This document shows positions 1-10,377 of a DNA stretch of 64,000 nucleotides, piece after piece; positions within the stretch are counted from its first letter, which is position 1; every line of letters starts with the position of its first letter. This DNA is from Orychophragmus violaceus (taxonomy: Eukaryota > Streptophyta > Magnoliopsida > Brassicales > Brassicaceae): NCBI GenBank assembly GCA_030180135.1, contig CM058234.1, positions 35,932,766 through 35,996,765 of the forward strand. The letters run 5' to 3'. Position numbers and translations under genes: made by a program. The notes below the pieces were generated by a model. That model was not told where the DNA came from. It searched no databases and saw only the letters and a program-made list of their open reading frames with translations.

Positions 1-2
1 AC

Positions 3-1409
3 GTGAGGAAGACTGCGTTTAGGACTCGGTATGGACACTACGAGTTTGTAGTCATGCCGTTCGGTCTGAAAAATGCACCGGCCGCATTCATGAAGATGAT
101 GAACGGTATCTTTCGGGAATGGTTAGACAGTTTTGTCATCATATTCATCGATGACATTCTTGTTTACTCCAAGAACCTTAAGGAACATCGGGAACATCTT
201 AGGATCGTGTTGGAGAAACTGCGGGAACAGAAGCTCTATGCCAAGCTAAGTAAATGTAGCTTCTGGCAAGAGCGGATTGGCTTCCTAGGACACATTGTGT
301 CGGCGGAAGGAGTGGCAGTTGATCCGGAGAAGATCCGGTCAATTGAGGAATGGCCAAGGCCAAGGAACGCGACTGAGGTCCGAAGCTTCCTGGGTCTGGC
401 TGGCTATTACAGGCGTTTTGTCCACGGGTTCGCAAGTATGGCCAAGGCCATGACAAAGCTGACCGGGAAAAACGTGAAGTTTGAGTGGACTGAGGCCGCG
501 GAGAAGAGTTTTACAGAACTCAAGGAGATGTTGACTAAGGCGCCAGTCCTGACTCAACCCCAAGATGATGTGCCTTACGTGGTATACACGGATGCGTCAA
601 TCAATGGGTTGGGATGTGTGTTGATGCAAGAAGGGAAAGTGATTGCATATGCTTCAAGGCAATTAAGGAAACATGAGGGGAACTATCCCACTCATGATCT
701 TGAGATGGCCGCAGTAGTATTTGCACTTAAGATCTGGAGATCTTATCTCTACGGAGCAAAAGTGCAACTATTTACGGACCATAAGAGCCTGAAATATGTG
801 TTCACCCAACCTGAGCTCAACCTTCGTCAGAGAAGATGGATGGAACTAGTGGCCGATTACGATCTGGACATTACTTACCATCCAGGAAAGGCCAGCCTCG
901 TGGCCGACGCCTTAAGTAGAAAGAGGAACGAGGTGGCTATTGGACGGGATGCGGAGACCTTGGTCGGAATGGTCCGTTCCTTGCGTCTCAATGCATTGAC
1001 CGTAGGAGAGGAGCCAGTTGGCTTAGGGGCAGCGGACCAAGCAGATATTCTGACTAAAGTCCGGCTTGCTCAGAAGGATGATGAAGATTTGGTGAAAGCC
1101 GCGGAGAACAACCATACGGAATACCAAATCTCCAACAATGGGACGATTGTGGTAAATGGCCGAGTCTGTGTGCCAAACGTATGGGAACTGAAGGAAGTCA
1201 TCTTACGAGAGGCTCATCAGTCTAAGTTCTCAATTCATCCCGGCCAAACCAAGATGTACCATGACCTCAAACGGTACTATCATTGGGTTGGGATGAAGCG
1301 TGATGTAGCTGATTGGGTGGCCAAGTGTCCGACCTGTCAGCTAATCAGGGCTGAACGCCAAGTCCCGAGTGGTCTGCTACAAAGTCTTCCCATTCTGGAA
1401 TGGAAATGA
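3..1409 (+). pseudogene. Pol part 1: reverse transcriptase (C-terminal part), RNase H, integrase zinc finger
   Basis: This is the polyprotein of the chromovirus, entering from the left edge. RT motifs MPFGLKNAPAAFM and FIDDILVYSKN (the catalytic DD pair) lie near residues 18-57. RNase H follows with YTDAS, the HDLEMAAVVFAL glutamate, FTDHKSLKY and the VADALSRK aspartate, so all four acidic residues are present. An HHCC integrase zinc finger (HQSKFSIHPG to CPTCQ) ends the segment. The frame stops at TGA 1407-1409, where the family normally has a tryptophan codon (TGG) in the EWKWD linker, so this is one G-to-A nonsense change and not a natural end. Reading resumes in the same frame with the integrase core. 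Confidence 0.9.
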
Positions 1410-2531
1410 GATAACATAGCTATGGACTTTGTGACCGGTTTGCCTACGACCCGGAACAGGCGAGATGCCATTTGGGTTGTGGTAGATAGGCTCACAAAAT
1501 CCGCTCACTTCTTGGCCATCAAGAAGACGGACGGAGTGGGGAAGTTAGCTGAGATATACATTGATGAGATCGTGAGACTTCATGGGATCCCATCAAGTAT
1601 AGTTTCAGACAGGGATGGCCGGTTTACTTCTTATTTCTGGAAAGCTTTCCAAAAGGCCCTGGGAACGAGAGTGAACATGAGTACGGCTTACCATCCCCAG
1701 ACGGACGGTCAATCCGAAAGGACCATACAAACCCTAGAAGACATGCTAAGGGCGTGTGTTCTTGAATGGGGCGACTCATGGGAGAAGTTTCTACCCTTGA
1801 CCGAGTTTGCGTATAACAACAGTTATCACACAAGCATCGGAATGTCGCCTTATGAGGCTTTGTATGGACGGCCTTGTCGAACTCCACTATGCTGGACTGA
1901 GGTTGGAGAGTCAAGTATAGTTGGACCAGACATAATAGAGGAAACCATGGAACGGATCCGATTCCTCAAGGCCAAGATGAAAGAGGCTCAAGACCGTCAA
2001 AAGAGCTATGCAGACAAGAGAAGGAAGGACCTTGAGTTCGAAGTAGGCGACCAAGTCTACTTGAAGATGACCACCTTCAAGGGTCGCGCCAGGGTTTCCA
2101 AGCGTGGTAAGCTTGACCCTAGATATTTGGGGCCGTTCCGAATCATTGAACGGGTTGGGGCGGTCGCCTATAAGTTGGATTTGCCAAGTGAGATGGATGC
2201 ATTTCACAACGTGTTCCATGTCTCACAGTTGCGCAAATGCTTTGGGGATCAAGACATAGTTGAACCTGAGATTCCAAGGGAACTTAGGCAAAACTTGACC
2301 ATCGAAATCCGGCCACTCCGAATCCTTGATAGGATGGAAAAAGCAACCCGAAAGAAGGTGGTGCAAATGGTCAAAGTGGAATGGATCCATAACGGGATCA
2401 AGGAGATTACTTGGGAAACTGAGAATCGGATGAAGGCCGACTATCCAGAGTGGTACAAAAACCTTGACGCGGATTCGGGGACGAATCCATTTCAAGGGGG
2501 GGAGACTTGTAGTATCCCCCAACCGGCCTAA
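1410..2531 (+). pseudogene. Pol part 2: integrase core and chromodomain-like tail
   Basis: This continues the same frame after the TGA at 1407-1409; the first internal ATG is at 1422. The DDE catalytic residues are in place: D in MDFVTGLP, D in IVSDRDGRFTS, E in GQSERTIQTLE. A GPY/F-type module follows (YLGPFRIIERVG), then a chromodomain-like segment (LRILDRMEKATRKKVVQMVK to WETENRMKADYPEW). The natural stop is TAA at 2529-2531, just past the polypurine tract, so the last few codons run into the LTR. Chromodomains guide chromovirus integration to heterochromatin (family knowledge). Without the upstream stop this integrase would look functional. Confidence 0.9.
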
Positions 2532-2615
2532 GGGAGATGGGACGGCCATGGGACCAGAAAACATGAATGGGAAGTCCGGAGAGACTAAACCAAGTGTCCC
2601 ATAGGCGTTTTAGAG

Positions 2616-2790
2616 CTGAGACTCAGCTGGAAGGAGCTCAGCTAAGTGTGGGAGTGAGGAAGTCAGCTCAGCTGAGCTGAACAGTCCAGCTGGTCAGTTA
2701 GGTCAGCTGGCAACCAGCTCAACTCAGCTGTCCGGAGTGTTAAGCTCTTGGGCCAGCTAGGTCAGCTAGTGACACTAGCTGACTAGCGGT
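2616..2790. repeat. CAGCT/AGCTG-rich cluster in the LTR U3
   Basis: CAGCT or its complement AGCTG recurs densely, including overlapping palindromic forms such as CAGCTGAGCTGAAC, between the LTR start and the TATA box. The placement upstream of the promoter fits a transcription factor binding array or decayed tandem repeats. Function is inference. Confidence 0.55.
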
Positions 2791-2880
2791 TACCAACCGA
2801 AGGGGCACCACCAAGTGTTGCACCCATTCGGACCACAACACACACCCCTTCTCCCAAGGGAAGTTGGCGCCAACATAGCC

Positions 2881-2888
2881 TATAAATA
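2881..2888 (+). promoter_or_regulatory. TATA box of the LTR promoter
   Basis: A perfect TATAAATA lies about 370 bases into the LTR, the usual place for the U3 promoter. Transcription would start about 30 bases downstream, near 2910-2920. No experimental support. Confidence 0.6.
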
Positions 2889-3289
2889 AGGCTCTCCCAT
2901 GCCATTTTTTTGCGCACGCCCACAAGGCAAGAAAACACACACAAATTCTCCCAAAGGCACATGGCCAAATCGAGAGAGTTTAGAGAGAGAAAGAAGCCGA
3001 AATCTCTAAGAGAAGGCCGGCGGTTTGAGAAGGTTTTGGTGGTGGTTTAAGGCGCAAGAAGAGGAGCAAGGATGGCTGGAGAGGCATCAGCTACTCATGG
3101 CAAAACCGCAACCATATCTAAGGTTAGAATCCGGTCCATCTCTTCTCGGCCTTGGCCAAAGTCCTAGTGGTCACGGCCGGTTGTTCTATGGCCGGAAAAC
3201 CCTCTTTTCCTTCTTGTTCTGATTATGCCACAAACGCTTGTTACACGACCGGCCATAAGGCCTTGGTCGTGGCGATATGGCTTGATGGT

Positions 3290-3940
3290 TAGTCGCGGTT
3301 CCAAGCGCTCACATGGCCCAAGGGATCGTACCGCTTCGAACGGTTTAACGGCCGTCGAGAGGACGGTAAGCCGAGAACCGAGAAGCCAAGGATACGATCG
3401 GCCTAGAAGCCTGAAACGGGTCGAGGGAAAATGACCGTGGAACGTTTGGCTTAACCGCTCGCCATTCGCCGGTGTATGATGCGCGCGATCGCAGGTGGTC
3501 CATGGACTGTCCCGAGTGATCGTTTGGCCGCGGTAAACCGTGCGGACCAAAGGAACGGTCGTAACCGTCCGCGGTAACGAACGTGTCCGTTCGCATGACG
3601 GGTCGCGTCCGTTCGCGGATATGCGCCTGTACCGCAAGACCGACCGCGCATATGTACCGTGGATCGCTTCATGTCGTCGGCACGCATAGCCGCATGATCG
3701 TGCGTCAAGCCGGACAGTACGCATGTACTGATCAGTCCGCGCGACCGTAAGGTCAAGCGCGCGATAGATCGGTACGTCCGTCCCGGTACGTGCATGACCG
3801 TAAGGCTATACGCGCGCGCATGCATGGACGACCGTGGACAACGCACGATGGTCGTAAGTCCACGCATCCGACCATACGCCGTACGCCGAGAACGCGCGAT
3901 CGCACGCTCACGTCCGTGAGCCGAGTGTGCATGCGGTTCA
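3290..3940. other. CpG-rich block inside the LTR
   Basis: This stretch is much richer in CG dinucleotides (CGCGCGATCG, GACCGT, CGTCCG variants) than its AT-rich surroundings. Long frames open here on both strands because stop codons are scarce in such sequence. No protein family is recognisable. Confidence 0.6.
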
Positions 3941-5077
3941 TAGGTTTGTGTAACGAGAATTTAAGCGGCCTATATCGGGAACTTAGGAATTATAAGAAAT
4001 TGCGTGTATAATGTATAGTTCATGGGATCATATAGTATGTTGCTAGGGTGCATGAAACGAATATAAATTGTTATGGAAATCTCATGAACTTGTTTTGTTT
4101 CAGGTGATCATGACAATGATCGAACCTAGGCGCGGACAAGACTTGGGGCGAGTGGTGTTTATTTTGGTAGACATTGTTATAGGACCGAATACTTAGCATA
4201 ATGTGAATTGAACCACATTTGTATTTGGTACTTTTTTATAATAATAAAATGTCTATTTTGCCTTAGTCTATATATGAATTGAATCTTGTTGAATGAATGA
4301 ATGGAAAATCGTTTAAGTATGAATAAAATGGACTTGAGGTTCTTAAGAAACCTCAAGATGAATTTGGTTAAGTAGTGGCAAACCTTACCGGCCCTATGGC
4401 CGGGATAGACCTTGTCATGATCGATTCCTTTCACAGAGCATCTAGATCAGATCATGCGCTTAAGGGCAATTTGCTCGTTAAAGCTTGATGCTGGATTGTG
4501 GAAGATGGCTCGATGATCCGGAATGTTCAGATCGGGTTAAGTGACTTTCTGTTCAGGCCATTCTGTTTCTGTTGACTTGATCGATTGATTGGTTTCTTGC
4601 CTTGAGATGCTGGCTCATTGCCTTGAAACAATCAGATCGGATTAAGTGTATGTATTGATGATACACTTGATAGACTGACTGAATGTATGGCTTGTTGCGT
4701 GATTATTTCTGTGGCTAAGTGAGACGAGACGACCGCTCTCACTAAGCAATCCGTTTGCTTAGGCCTCCTTTGTGGATGCATGTGATCGTTCTGAGAAGGC
4801 TTAGGAGCGAGACTAAAGGCGGCTGGATAGAAAAGATGGTTAGATTTGGGTAGATTGGTTAAGTATGAATGTAATAGCTTAGTGGCAAACTGATCATTGT
4901 ACTAAAACCTCGAAAATCTATCTAAGCCTATTTTATGCTTGAAAATGCTTGTCTAGTTCGGATTGAAAACGCAAAATAATTCTAAGTATGGAAAAATTCG
5001 AAATTGGCCTAAGTCTGGTCGAGGAAGTCGACCTACACACTACCCGCGAGTGGGAAAAATTGGGCCGGGTCGTTTCA

Positions 5078-6148
5078 CTTTCCCTATCGTAATTTATTTT
5101 CTATTCATATGAGCTAATTATTTTTATTTAAGTTTTCTTAATTTTAAAATTTTGACTCTTAATTTTTTGTTCAGCCTAATTTAAAAATCTATAGGTTTGT
5201 TTTGCATAATGAATATCATTATTTTTATCTTTTTGGAATTAAAATGTATAAGTATGGTTATAGGATTTTAATAATAAAATTAATATAAACTTATTTATGT
5301 AGATATTTATAAGTTGATATTATTAAATTTTAGTGGGGTCTATTGTTTTTTTTGATGATGTGGACACCTTATTTGGAGAGTAAAAACTTACATATTGTAT
5401 ATAAGATTATGAGAGTAGAAACAACGATATAGACAAAATTCTAAAATCAACATATTTACAAAAGATAACCCAAATATTATTATTTATTTCTTAGAACGAT
5501 TTGTAAAAAAAATTATTCAGAACTATTTTACAAATCATTCTGAATTTAAACATATATTTAACGTGTTTTTTTTTGAAAAAAAAATTTAAACATAATTTTC
5601 ATTATTCAATATTTTGTATCTTTTCAAATTCTATTAATATAAAAATGGTAAATTGTTTATATTTTCATATTTTATTCACTTGATTACAGTTTGAAAAAAG
5701 AAAAGTTTTGACCCATCAAAAATTTATAAATAAATTAGTAAATTTCAAAATAAGAATGATTCATTATTTTATCAACACTTATTATAAGCTATAATTTTAT
5801 TAATTCAAAATATTGATCTAATTAAATGGTTAAAAATAAAATATTGAATAAATTGAAAGCAAAATTTTATATGGTTTTTCCTTTGAATTTTCCAAAATTA
5901 GCTTTAGAAAAAACAATAATTAAATAAAATAAGTAAAATCACAAACCGTTGAACCCTAAACACGTGAAACCCCAATTCAATTTCTCTGACGATTTTGACT
6001 TAGTGGGTTGTTTTGTTTGTTGGGTCGGAGTGTTGTCAATCGGGTTTAAAATCGGATCTTGGGTAGTTGTAAAAACGACAATGTATTAACAAAAGGAATC
6101 ATCAACCTGAAACTTTAGCGGAACAGAGCAACAACTAATTTTGTAATT
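5078..6148. other. AT-rich intergenic DNA, no gene seen
   Basis: Homopolymer-rich, AT-rich sequence between the chromovirus LTR and the SINE. No coding frame with family similarity, no tRNA and no clear repeat boundary was found. Confidence 0.5.
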
Positions 6149-6163
6149 AAAAGAAGGGGATTC

Positions 6164-6329
6164 GAGCGGCACATGTGGGACAGTGGTACTCCATCTCTGA
6201 TGCCAATGCTCACCCTTGTGGAGGTCAAGGGACCGACTCCACCCATCCTCTATATGTGAGGATTTCCTCCTAAAGTAAGGAATATGGCTAATGGGCTGGC
6301 CCGTTGTGGCCCATAACCAATTGACAAAA
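6164..6329 (+). mobile_element. tRNA-derived SINE with 15-bp target duplication
   Basis: A 166-bp body ending in a short A run is flanked by identical 15-bp repeats AAAAGAAGGGGATTC (6149-6163 and 6330-6344). Inside are an A-box-like TGGGACAGTGG (6176-6186) and a B-box-like GGGACCGACTCC (6229-6240), the spacing expected of an internal RNA polymerase III promoter. Seen directly: the duplication, the A tail and the boxes. Inference: insertion by a LINE in trans. The SINE family was not identified. Confidence 0.72.
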
Positions 6330-6509
6330 AAAAGAAGGGGATTCTTGTAGACCTTCATTGTCTCTTCCTTCTCTTTTAAAATATGATCATTCTTCTGATA
6401 AAGGTAGAGAAAGAGGAGACATAAAGAAGCAAAGGAGCCTTGTCTCTTAGTTGCAGTTCTTCTTCTTGCTGGAGAACAAAGACGAAGATCCGACTCTCGT
6501 TTTTTTCTT

Positions 6510-6765
6510 TTCTTCTTGAGATAAATCTCTTCTTTTTTATTCTTAGAACATCTCGAAACTAGATGTGTCATATCCTTGTTTAAAACCTCTGATTCTGGTC
6601 TTGTGAGTCATATCAATCAAAAGAGGAGTTCGGTAATATAAGGGGCCATTCCGCAACCCTTATGCGACTCTTCAATCCACTCACTCAAGACTTGTTCTAG
6701 TAGCCTTGGTTTTGAGCCTATCCTTCACATATCCTATAAATGATTTCGTTGGGAGGTTCATATCA
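6510..6765 (+). repeat. 5' LTR (truncated) of the CRM-like element
   Basis: This segment aligns by eye with 12930-13182, including the block starting GGGCCATTCCGCAACC and the end TTCATATCA. Substitutions are frequent. Upstream of about 6510 the similarity stops, so the LTR is truncated or has been replaced on its left side. Confidence 0.75.
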
Positions 6766-6767
6766 AG

Positions 6768-6777
6768 TGGTATCAGA
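6768..6777 (+). other. Primer binding site (initiator Met tRNA)
   Basis: TGGTATCAGA lies two bases after the LTR end and is complementary to the 3' end of plant initiator methionine tRNA. Confidence 0.75.
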
Positions 6778-7031
6778 TATACTTAGAGATTTGGTTTCAT
6801 TTTCTGAAAATCACCATTCTCATCTTCTTTAAAAATCGTTTCCATCTTTTCATCTTTCAAGGAAAATTCTTTTCTATCTATCTATTTCGTATACTGAGCC
6901 CTACCATTTCAAGATAAAATAAAAGAAGGCTAATAGCCTCATCATAAAAAGAAGGGGGTTTTGATCTAGGAGAAATCAGATCAAAGGTAGTGGTTAATCG
7001 GTTTTGCAACAAAATAATTGCAATCTACATA

Positions 7032-7078
7032 TCTTCTTCTTCTTCTTCTTCTTCTTCTTCTTCTTCTTCTTCTTCTTC
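7032..7078. repeat. (TTC)n microsatellite
   Basis: About 15 uninterrupted trinucleotide units. The tract is bracketed by direct copies of TGCAATCTACATAT (about 7018-7031 and 7082-7095). Confidence 0.9.
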
Positions 7079-7138
7079 TATTTGCAATCTACATATATTG
7101 AGATAAAACACTTTGAGTGAAACACAAGAAAGTAAACC

Positions 7139-8394
7139 ATGTCACAAAGCAGCAATGGAGAAAGGAGCACATGAGGCAGTGTCGTCCCATCTTCTTTAGT
7201 GGCTTAAAGCATTTTTATAAAATTGTGGCCTTTAGAGTATAAAAAAATAAAAAAAAAATTGATCGTGAATGGAAAAAAAAGAAAAAAAAATTTGTGGCCT
7301 AAACCCTATGCTTGTCATGCCTTATGGTAGGGACGGCAGTGACATGAGGAATAAGTGAAGCTGAGCTATCAAAGCTCCAAATGCAGGCTATGATGAGTGA
7401 GATCACCAACCTCATTAGGACTGAAATCAGAGGGGAGATTGATAAACTCGATATACGCCTAGACATAGTGCAAAAGGACACTCAACAAACCAATGCAGAT
7501 ACAACCAACAGGCGTGATAGGAATTCACCTAGAGGAAATAGACAATCTAGGGATAATGTTGTTGATGAATATTACAATTCTTATAGTGGTAGTCAAAGGA
7601 GATTTAGGAAATGCAATGAAGACTGTGAACCTAGAACTAGGACCCATCCCCCTAGAACAAGAACATATGACAACCTAGGATATCTTAAGCTTAAAATTCC
7701 AGATTTCTATGGCGAGAGTGATCATGATGCTTATTTAGAATGGGAACGAAAGATTGAACTCGTTTTTGATTGCCAAAACTTTTTTGAAATCAAAAGATCG
7801 GGCTAACATCTACTAAATTCTATGGATATGCTATTAATTGGTTTTATCAAATTGCGACCAACATAAGGAGGAAATGTGAAAGGCCCATTGCTACATGGGA
7901 TGAGCTGACTACCTTAATGAGAAAAGCGCTTTGTCCCCAGCCATTGCCACATCGACATGCACCAGAAGTTGAGATGTCTTATCCAAGGAACCAAGAGTGT
8001 TGAGGACTAATTCCAGGAGATGGAGAGCCTCATGATCAAAGTTGATGGTGATGAAGATCCTGAAGCCACAATGGAACACTTTCTTGGAGGTCTCAACCGT
8101 GAGATACATGAATATGAATGCTTGGAAGAGATGCTTCACAAAGACATTCTGGTGGAGCAAAAAGTAAGAGGAAGGGCTACACCAAAAACCATCATGCTCC
8201 AGGATATAAACCATCTACCCAAGACAAAGGTAAGGCTCCAATCCGAAAACATACTTATTTTAAGACTAATGCTCCTGTTATTGTTGTCAAGGATAAGGAA
8301 GTCACAAAATCATCTCGGTCCAGAGATGCGAGATGCTTCAAATACCAAGGACTTGGGAATTTTGCTAACTCATATCCCAACTAGAAAGTTATGA
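7139..8394 (+). pseudogene. gag of the CRM-like element
   Basis: The capsid gene starts at ATG 7139 (MSQSSNGERS), is interrupted by the MITE, and resumes at about 7342 (ISEAELSKLQMQAMM). A capsid core follows (KIPDFYGESDHDAYLEWERKIE), then a remnant of LGGLNREIHE and a decayed zinc knuckle (CFKYQGLGNFANSYPN, where the CCHC pattern is broken). Frames shift several times: the 7381-7806 frame ends at a stop, and the 8020-8394 and 8118-8384 frames share the C-terminal part. It no longer encodes a working capsid. Confidence 0.82.
7177..7341. mobile_element. hAT-type MITE, 165 bp
   Basis: The 8-bp duplications ACATGAGG (7169-7176 and 7342-7349) are identical and flank a 165-bp AT-rich unit. Its ends are imperfect inverted repeats: CAGTGTCGTCCC on the left and, read inward from the right, CACTGCCGTCCC. 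An 8-bp duplication with CAGTG-like termini is the hAT signature. No coding capacity; it was mobilised in trans. Confidence 0.8.
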
Positions 8395-8549
8395 TTCTCT
8401 TGGACAATGGAGAGGTGGAATCTAAGGAAGAGAAAGAAGAGCCAGAAGCTGTTCAGTTTGGTTAGGAGTCCCTTGATTTGCCTGTCCACGGTGAATTATT
8501 GGTGACAAGAAGGGTCTAAGTGTTCAAACAAATCCCAAGGAGCAAGAGA

Positions 8550-8965
8550 AAAAATAGAACCTATTCCAGTCACGTTGCTTTTTGAATGACAAGTTTTTCA
8601 GCCTTATAATAGATGGTGGAAGCTGCACCAATGTAGCAAGTAAGGTACTGGTTCAGAAGCTTGGACTTAAGGTTCAAAAACATCCAAGGCCATATTCACT
8701 TCAATGGTTGAATGAGCAGGGTGAGATGAAGGTGAGCCATCAGGTTATTGTGGCCATCACCATTGGGAGATACAAGGATTAGATCTTATGCGATGTCCTA
8801 CCCATGGAAGCTGACCATATCCTATTAGGAAGACCGTGGCAGTATGAGAAAAGAGTTGTGCATGATGGCTACACAAATCAGCATTCCTTTGAGCATCAAA
8901 ACAAGAAAATCAATCTTGTTCCTCTCACACCAAAGGAAGTGCATCAAGCTCAAGTTCTTATGTAA
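8550..8965 (+). pseudogene. Aspartic protease of the CRM-like element
   Basis: FFSLIIDGGSCTNVAS matches the retropepsin active-site segment with D-G-G in place of D-S/T-G. It is followed by the second lobe, VLPMEADHILLGRPW, with the I-L-L-G-R-P-W flap motif. A TAG at 8780-8782 and another at about 8964 break the frame. Upstream and downstream segments are in the same order as in intact relatives. Confidence 0.75.
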
Positions 8966-9149
8966 CAAAGAAGACAAGAGGCCGTGGATAATCAGGAGCT
9001 AGCTAAAACCTCCAAACCGGTTAGGCAGTCCAACTTCTATGCCAAAACCAGAAATGTCAAGAAAGACTTATCTTCTGAACAATCTTTGATTTTATTGGTT
9101 TATAAGGAAGATATGCTAAATTCCTCTGACAATGCACTGGAGATTCCAA

Positions 9150-9836
9150 GGTAGCTTATGAGTCTTTTACAAGAGTTTAGTGATGTGTTTCCAGAAGAAA
9201 CTCCAGCTGGTTTGCCTCCCATCCGTGGAATAGAACATCATATAGATTTTTTAGGAGCTTCTCTTCCCAACCGTCCAGCATATAGGACCAACCATATTGA
9301 GACTAAAGAGCTTTAGAAGCAGATTGATGAGATCATAGACAAATGATACATCAGGGAGAGCATGAGCCCTTGTGATGTGCCGGCTCTACTTGTTCCCAAG
9401 AAAGATGAAAGCTGGAGGATGTGTGTTGATTGTCGTGCCATCAACAATATTATAGTTAAGTACCGCCATCCAATCCCTAGACTTGATGATATGTTGGATG
9501 AATTGAATGCTTCTGCTGTGTTCTCTAAGATAGACTTGAAGAGTGGTTATCACCAAATTAGAATAAAAGAAGGTGATGGGTGGAAAACCGCTTTTAAGAC
9601 TAGGTTAGGACTGTATGAATGGTTCCATATGACTTTTGGCATAGCTAATGACCCTAGTAATTTTACGATACTAATGAATCATGCTCTTAGACAATTCATG
9701 GGAATATTTGTGGTTGTGTACTTTGATGACATCCTTGTCTATAGAAAAACCATTTCTGATCATGATAATCATTTGAAATCTGTTCTTGAAGTTCTTAGGA
9801 AAGAAAAGCTTTATGCAAACTTTAAGAAATGTATCT
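9150..9836 (+). pseudogene. Reverse transcriptase, N-terminal part, CRM-like element
   Basis: LPPIRGIEHHIDFLGASLPN leads into RT motifs VPALLVPKKD, WRMCVDCRAINN, FSKIDLKSGYHQIR and VVYFDDILVY (catalytic DD intact). Stops at about 9314 and 9343 precede the open part starting at 9362. At 9837 a LINE fragment interrupts the thumb region; the host RT resumes at 10378. Confidence 0.85.
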
Positions 9837-10377
9837 CAACTTGTGATAGAATGTTATCATGGACCTCTGGAATAGATGCAGACTGTAAGCTTTGCCATGA
9901 AGTTTTGGAAACCAGAAAATACTTATTCTTTGATTGTCACTATTCAAGCGAAGTGTGGAAAATAGTGGCTGGGAGTTTAATCACTACTGGATTTACGACC
10001 TCTTGGCATTCTCTAATACAAGCAATCTCATATTCAAAATGTGGAAAGATGTGTGTTTCACTCATCCGATATGCCTTCCAAGTTTCAGTATACAACATTT
10101 GGAGAGAAAGGAATGGAAGAAGACATGGGGAGCAGTCAACAAACGCAAGTAATTTGGCAGTATAGATTGAAAAACAAGTTCGAAATTGAATATCTTCGAT
10201 CAGAGCTCAGGGCGATCGCAAATACGGTGACTATTTTCAGATATGGTTATCCACACGACAATATGATTATATATCTTATATTCAGCTCTTTCTCAGGATC
10301 ATAGAAAACACTTGATTTATAAACGTTTTTTTGTTTGAATAAAATTTACATTCTTTCAAAAAAATAAAAACAATTTT
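9837..10377 (+). mobile_element. 5'-truncated L1-type LINE fragment inside RT
   Basis: The 16-bp duplication TTTAAGAAATGTATCT (9821-9836 and 10378-10393) brackets 541 bp ending in an A-rich tail. The start of the insert encodes a zinc-binding RT tail typical of plant LINEs: CKLCHEVLETRKYLFFDCHYS, then SSEVWKIV and YNIWRERNGRRHG. Truncation at the 5' end, a 3' A-rich tail and long target duplications are the marks of target-primed reverse transcription. The frame from the upstream RT reads into it by chance, giving a false fusion protein. Confidence 0.88.

Larger units (their letters stand above)
1..5077 (+). mobile_element. Ty3/gypsy chromovirus (Tekay/Del-like), 3' half with 3' LTR
   Basis: The window opens inside the reverse transcriptase of a Ty3/gypsy element. 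The order RT, RNase H, integrase, chromodomain-like tail, polypurine tract, LTR is seen directly and is the chromovirus order. The Tekay/Del placement is inference from the integrase zinc finger followed by an EWKWD-like linker and a chromodomain-like C-terminus. The 5' LTR, gag and protease lie outside the window, so neither target duplication nor LTR divergence can be measured. Pol has a single visible stop, so the copy is fairly young. Confidence 0.88.
2508..5077 (+). repeat. 3' LTR of the chromovirus, about 2.57 kb
   Basis: The LTR begins TGTAGTATCC just after a purine tract (AAGGGGGGGAGA, 2494-2505) and is proposed to end at GGGTCGTTTCA (5077), giving TG...CA termini. The second boundary is inference because the matching 5' LTR is outside the window. 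Inside are a CAGCT-rich stretch, a TATA box at 2881 and a CpG-rich block at about 3290-3940. Predicted antisense frames in the CpG block have no recognisable protein content. Confidence 0.7.

Noticed and set aside
3164..3867. Long minus-strand frames of up to 186 codons in the chromovirus LTR
   Set aside because: They lie in a CpG-rich LTR block where stop codons are rare, overlap each other in several frames and show no domain or composition of a real protein.
6086..6571. 161-codon minus-strand frame
   Set aside because: It spans the SINE and both of its target duplications and runs into the truncated LTR, so it cannot be an ancestral gene.
9362..10165. A single 267-codon RT fusion protein
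   Set aside because: The second half is LINE sequence between 16-bp target duplications, so the fusion is accidental.
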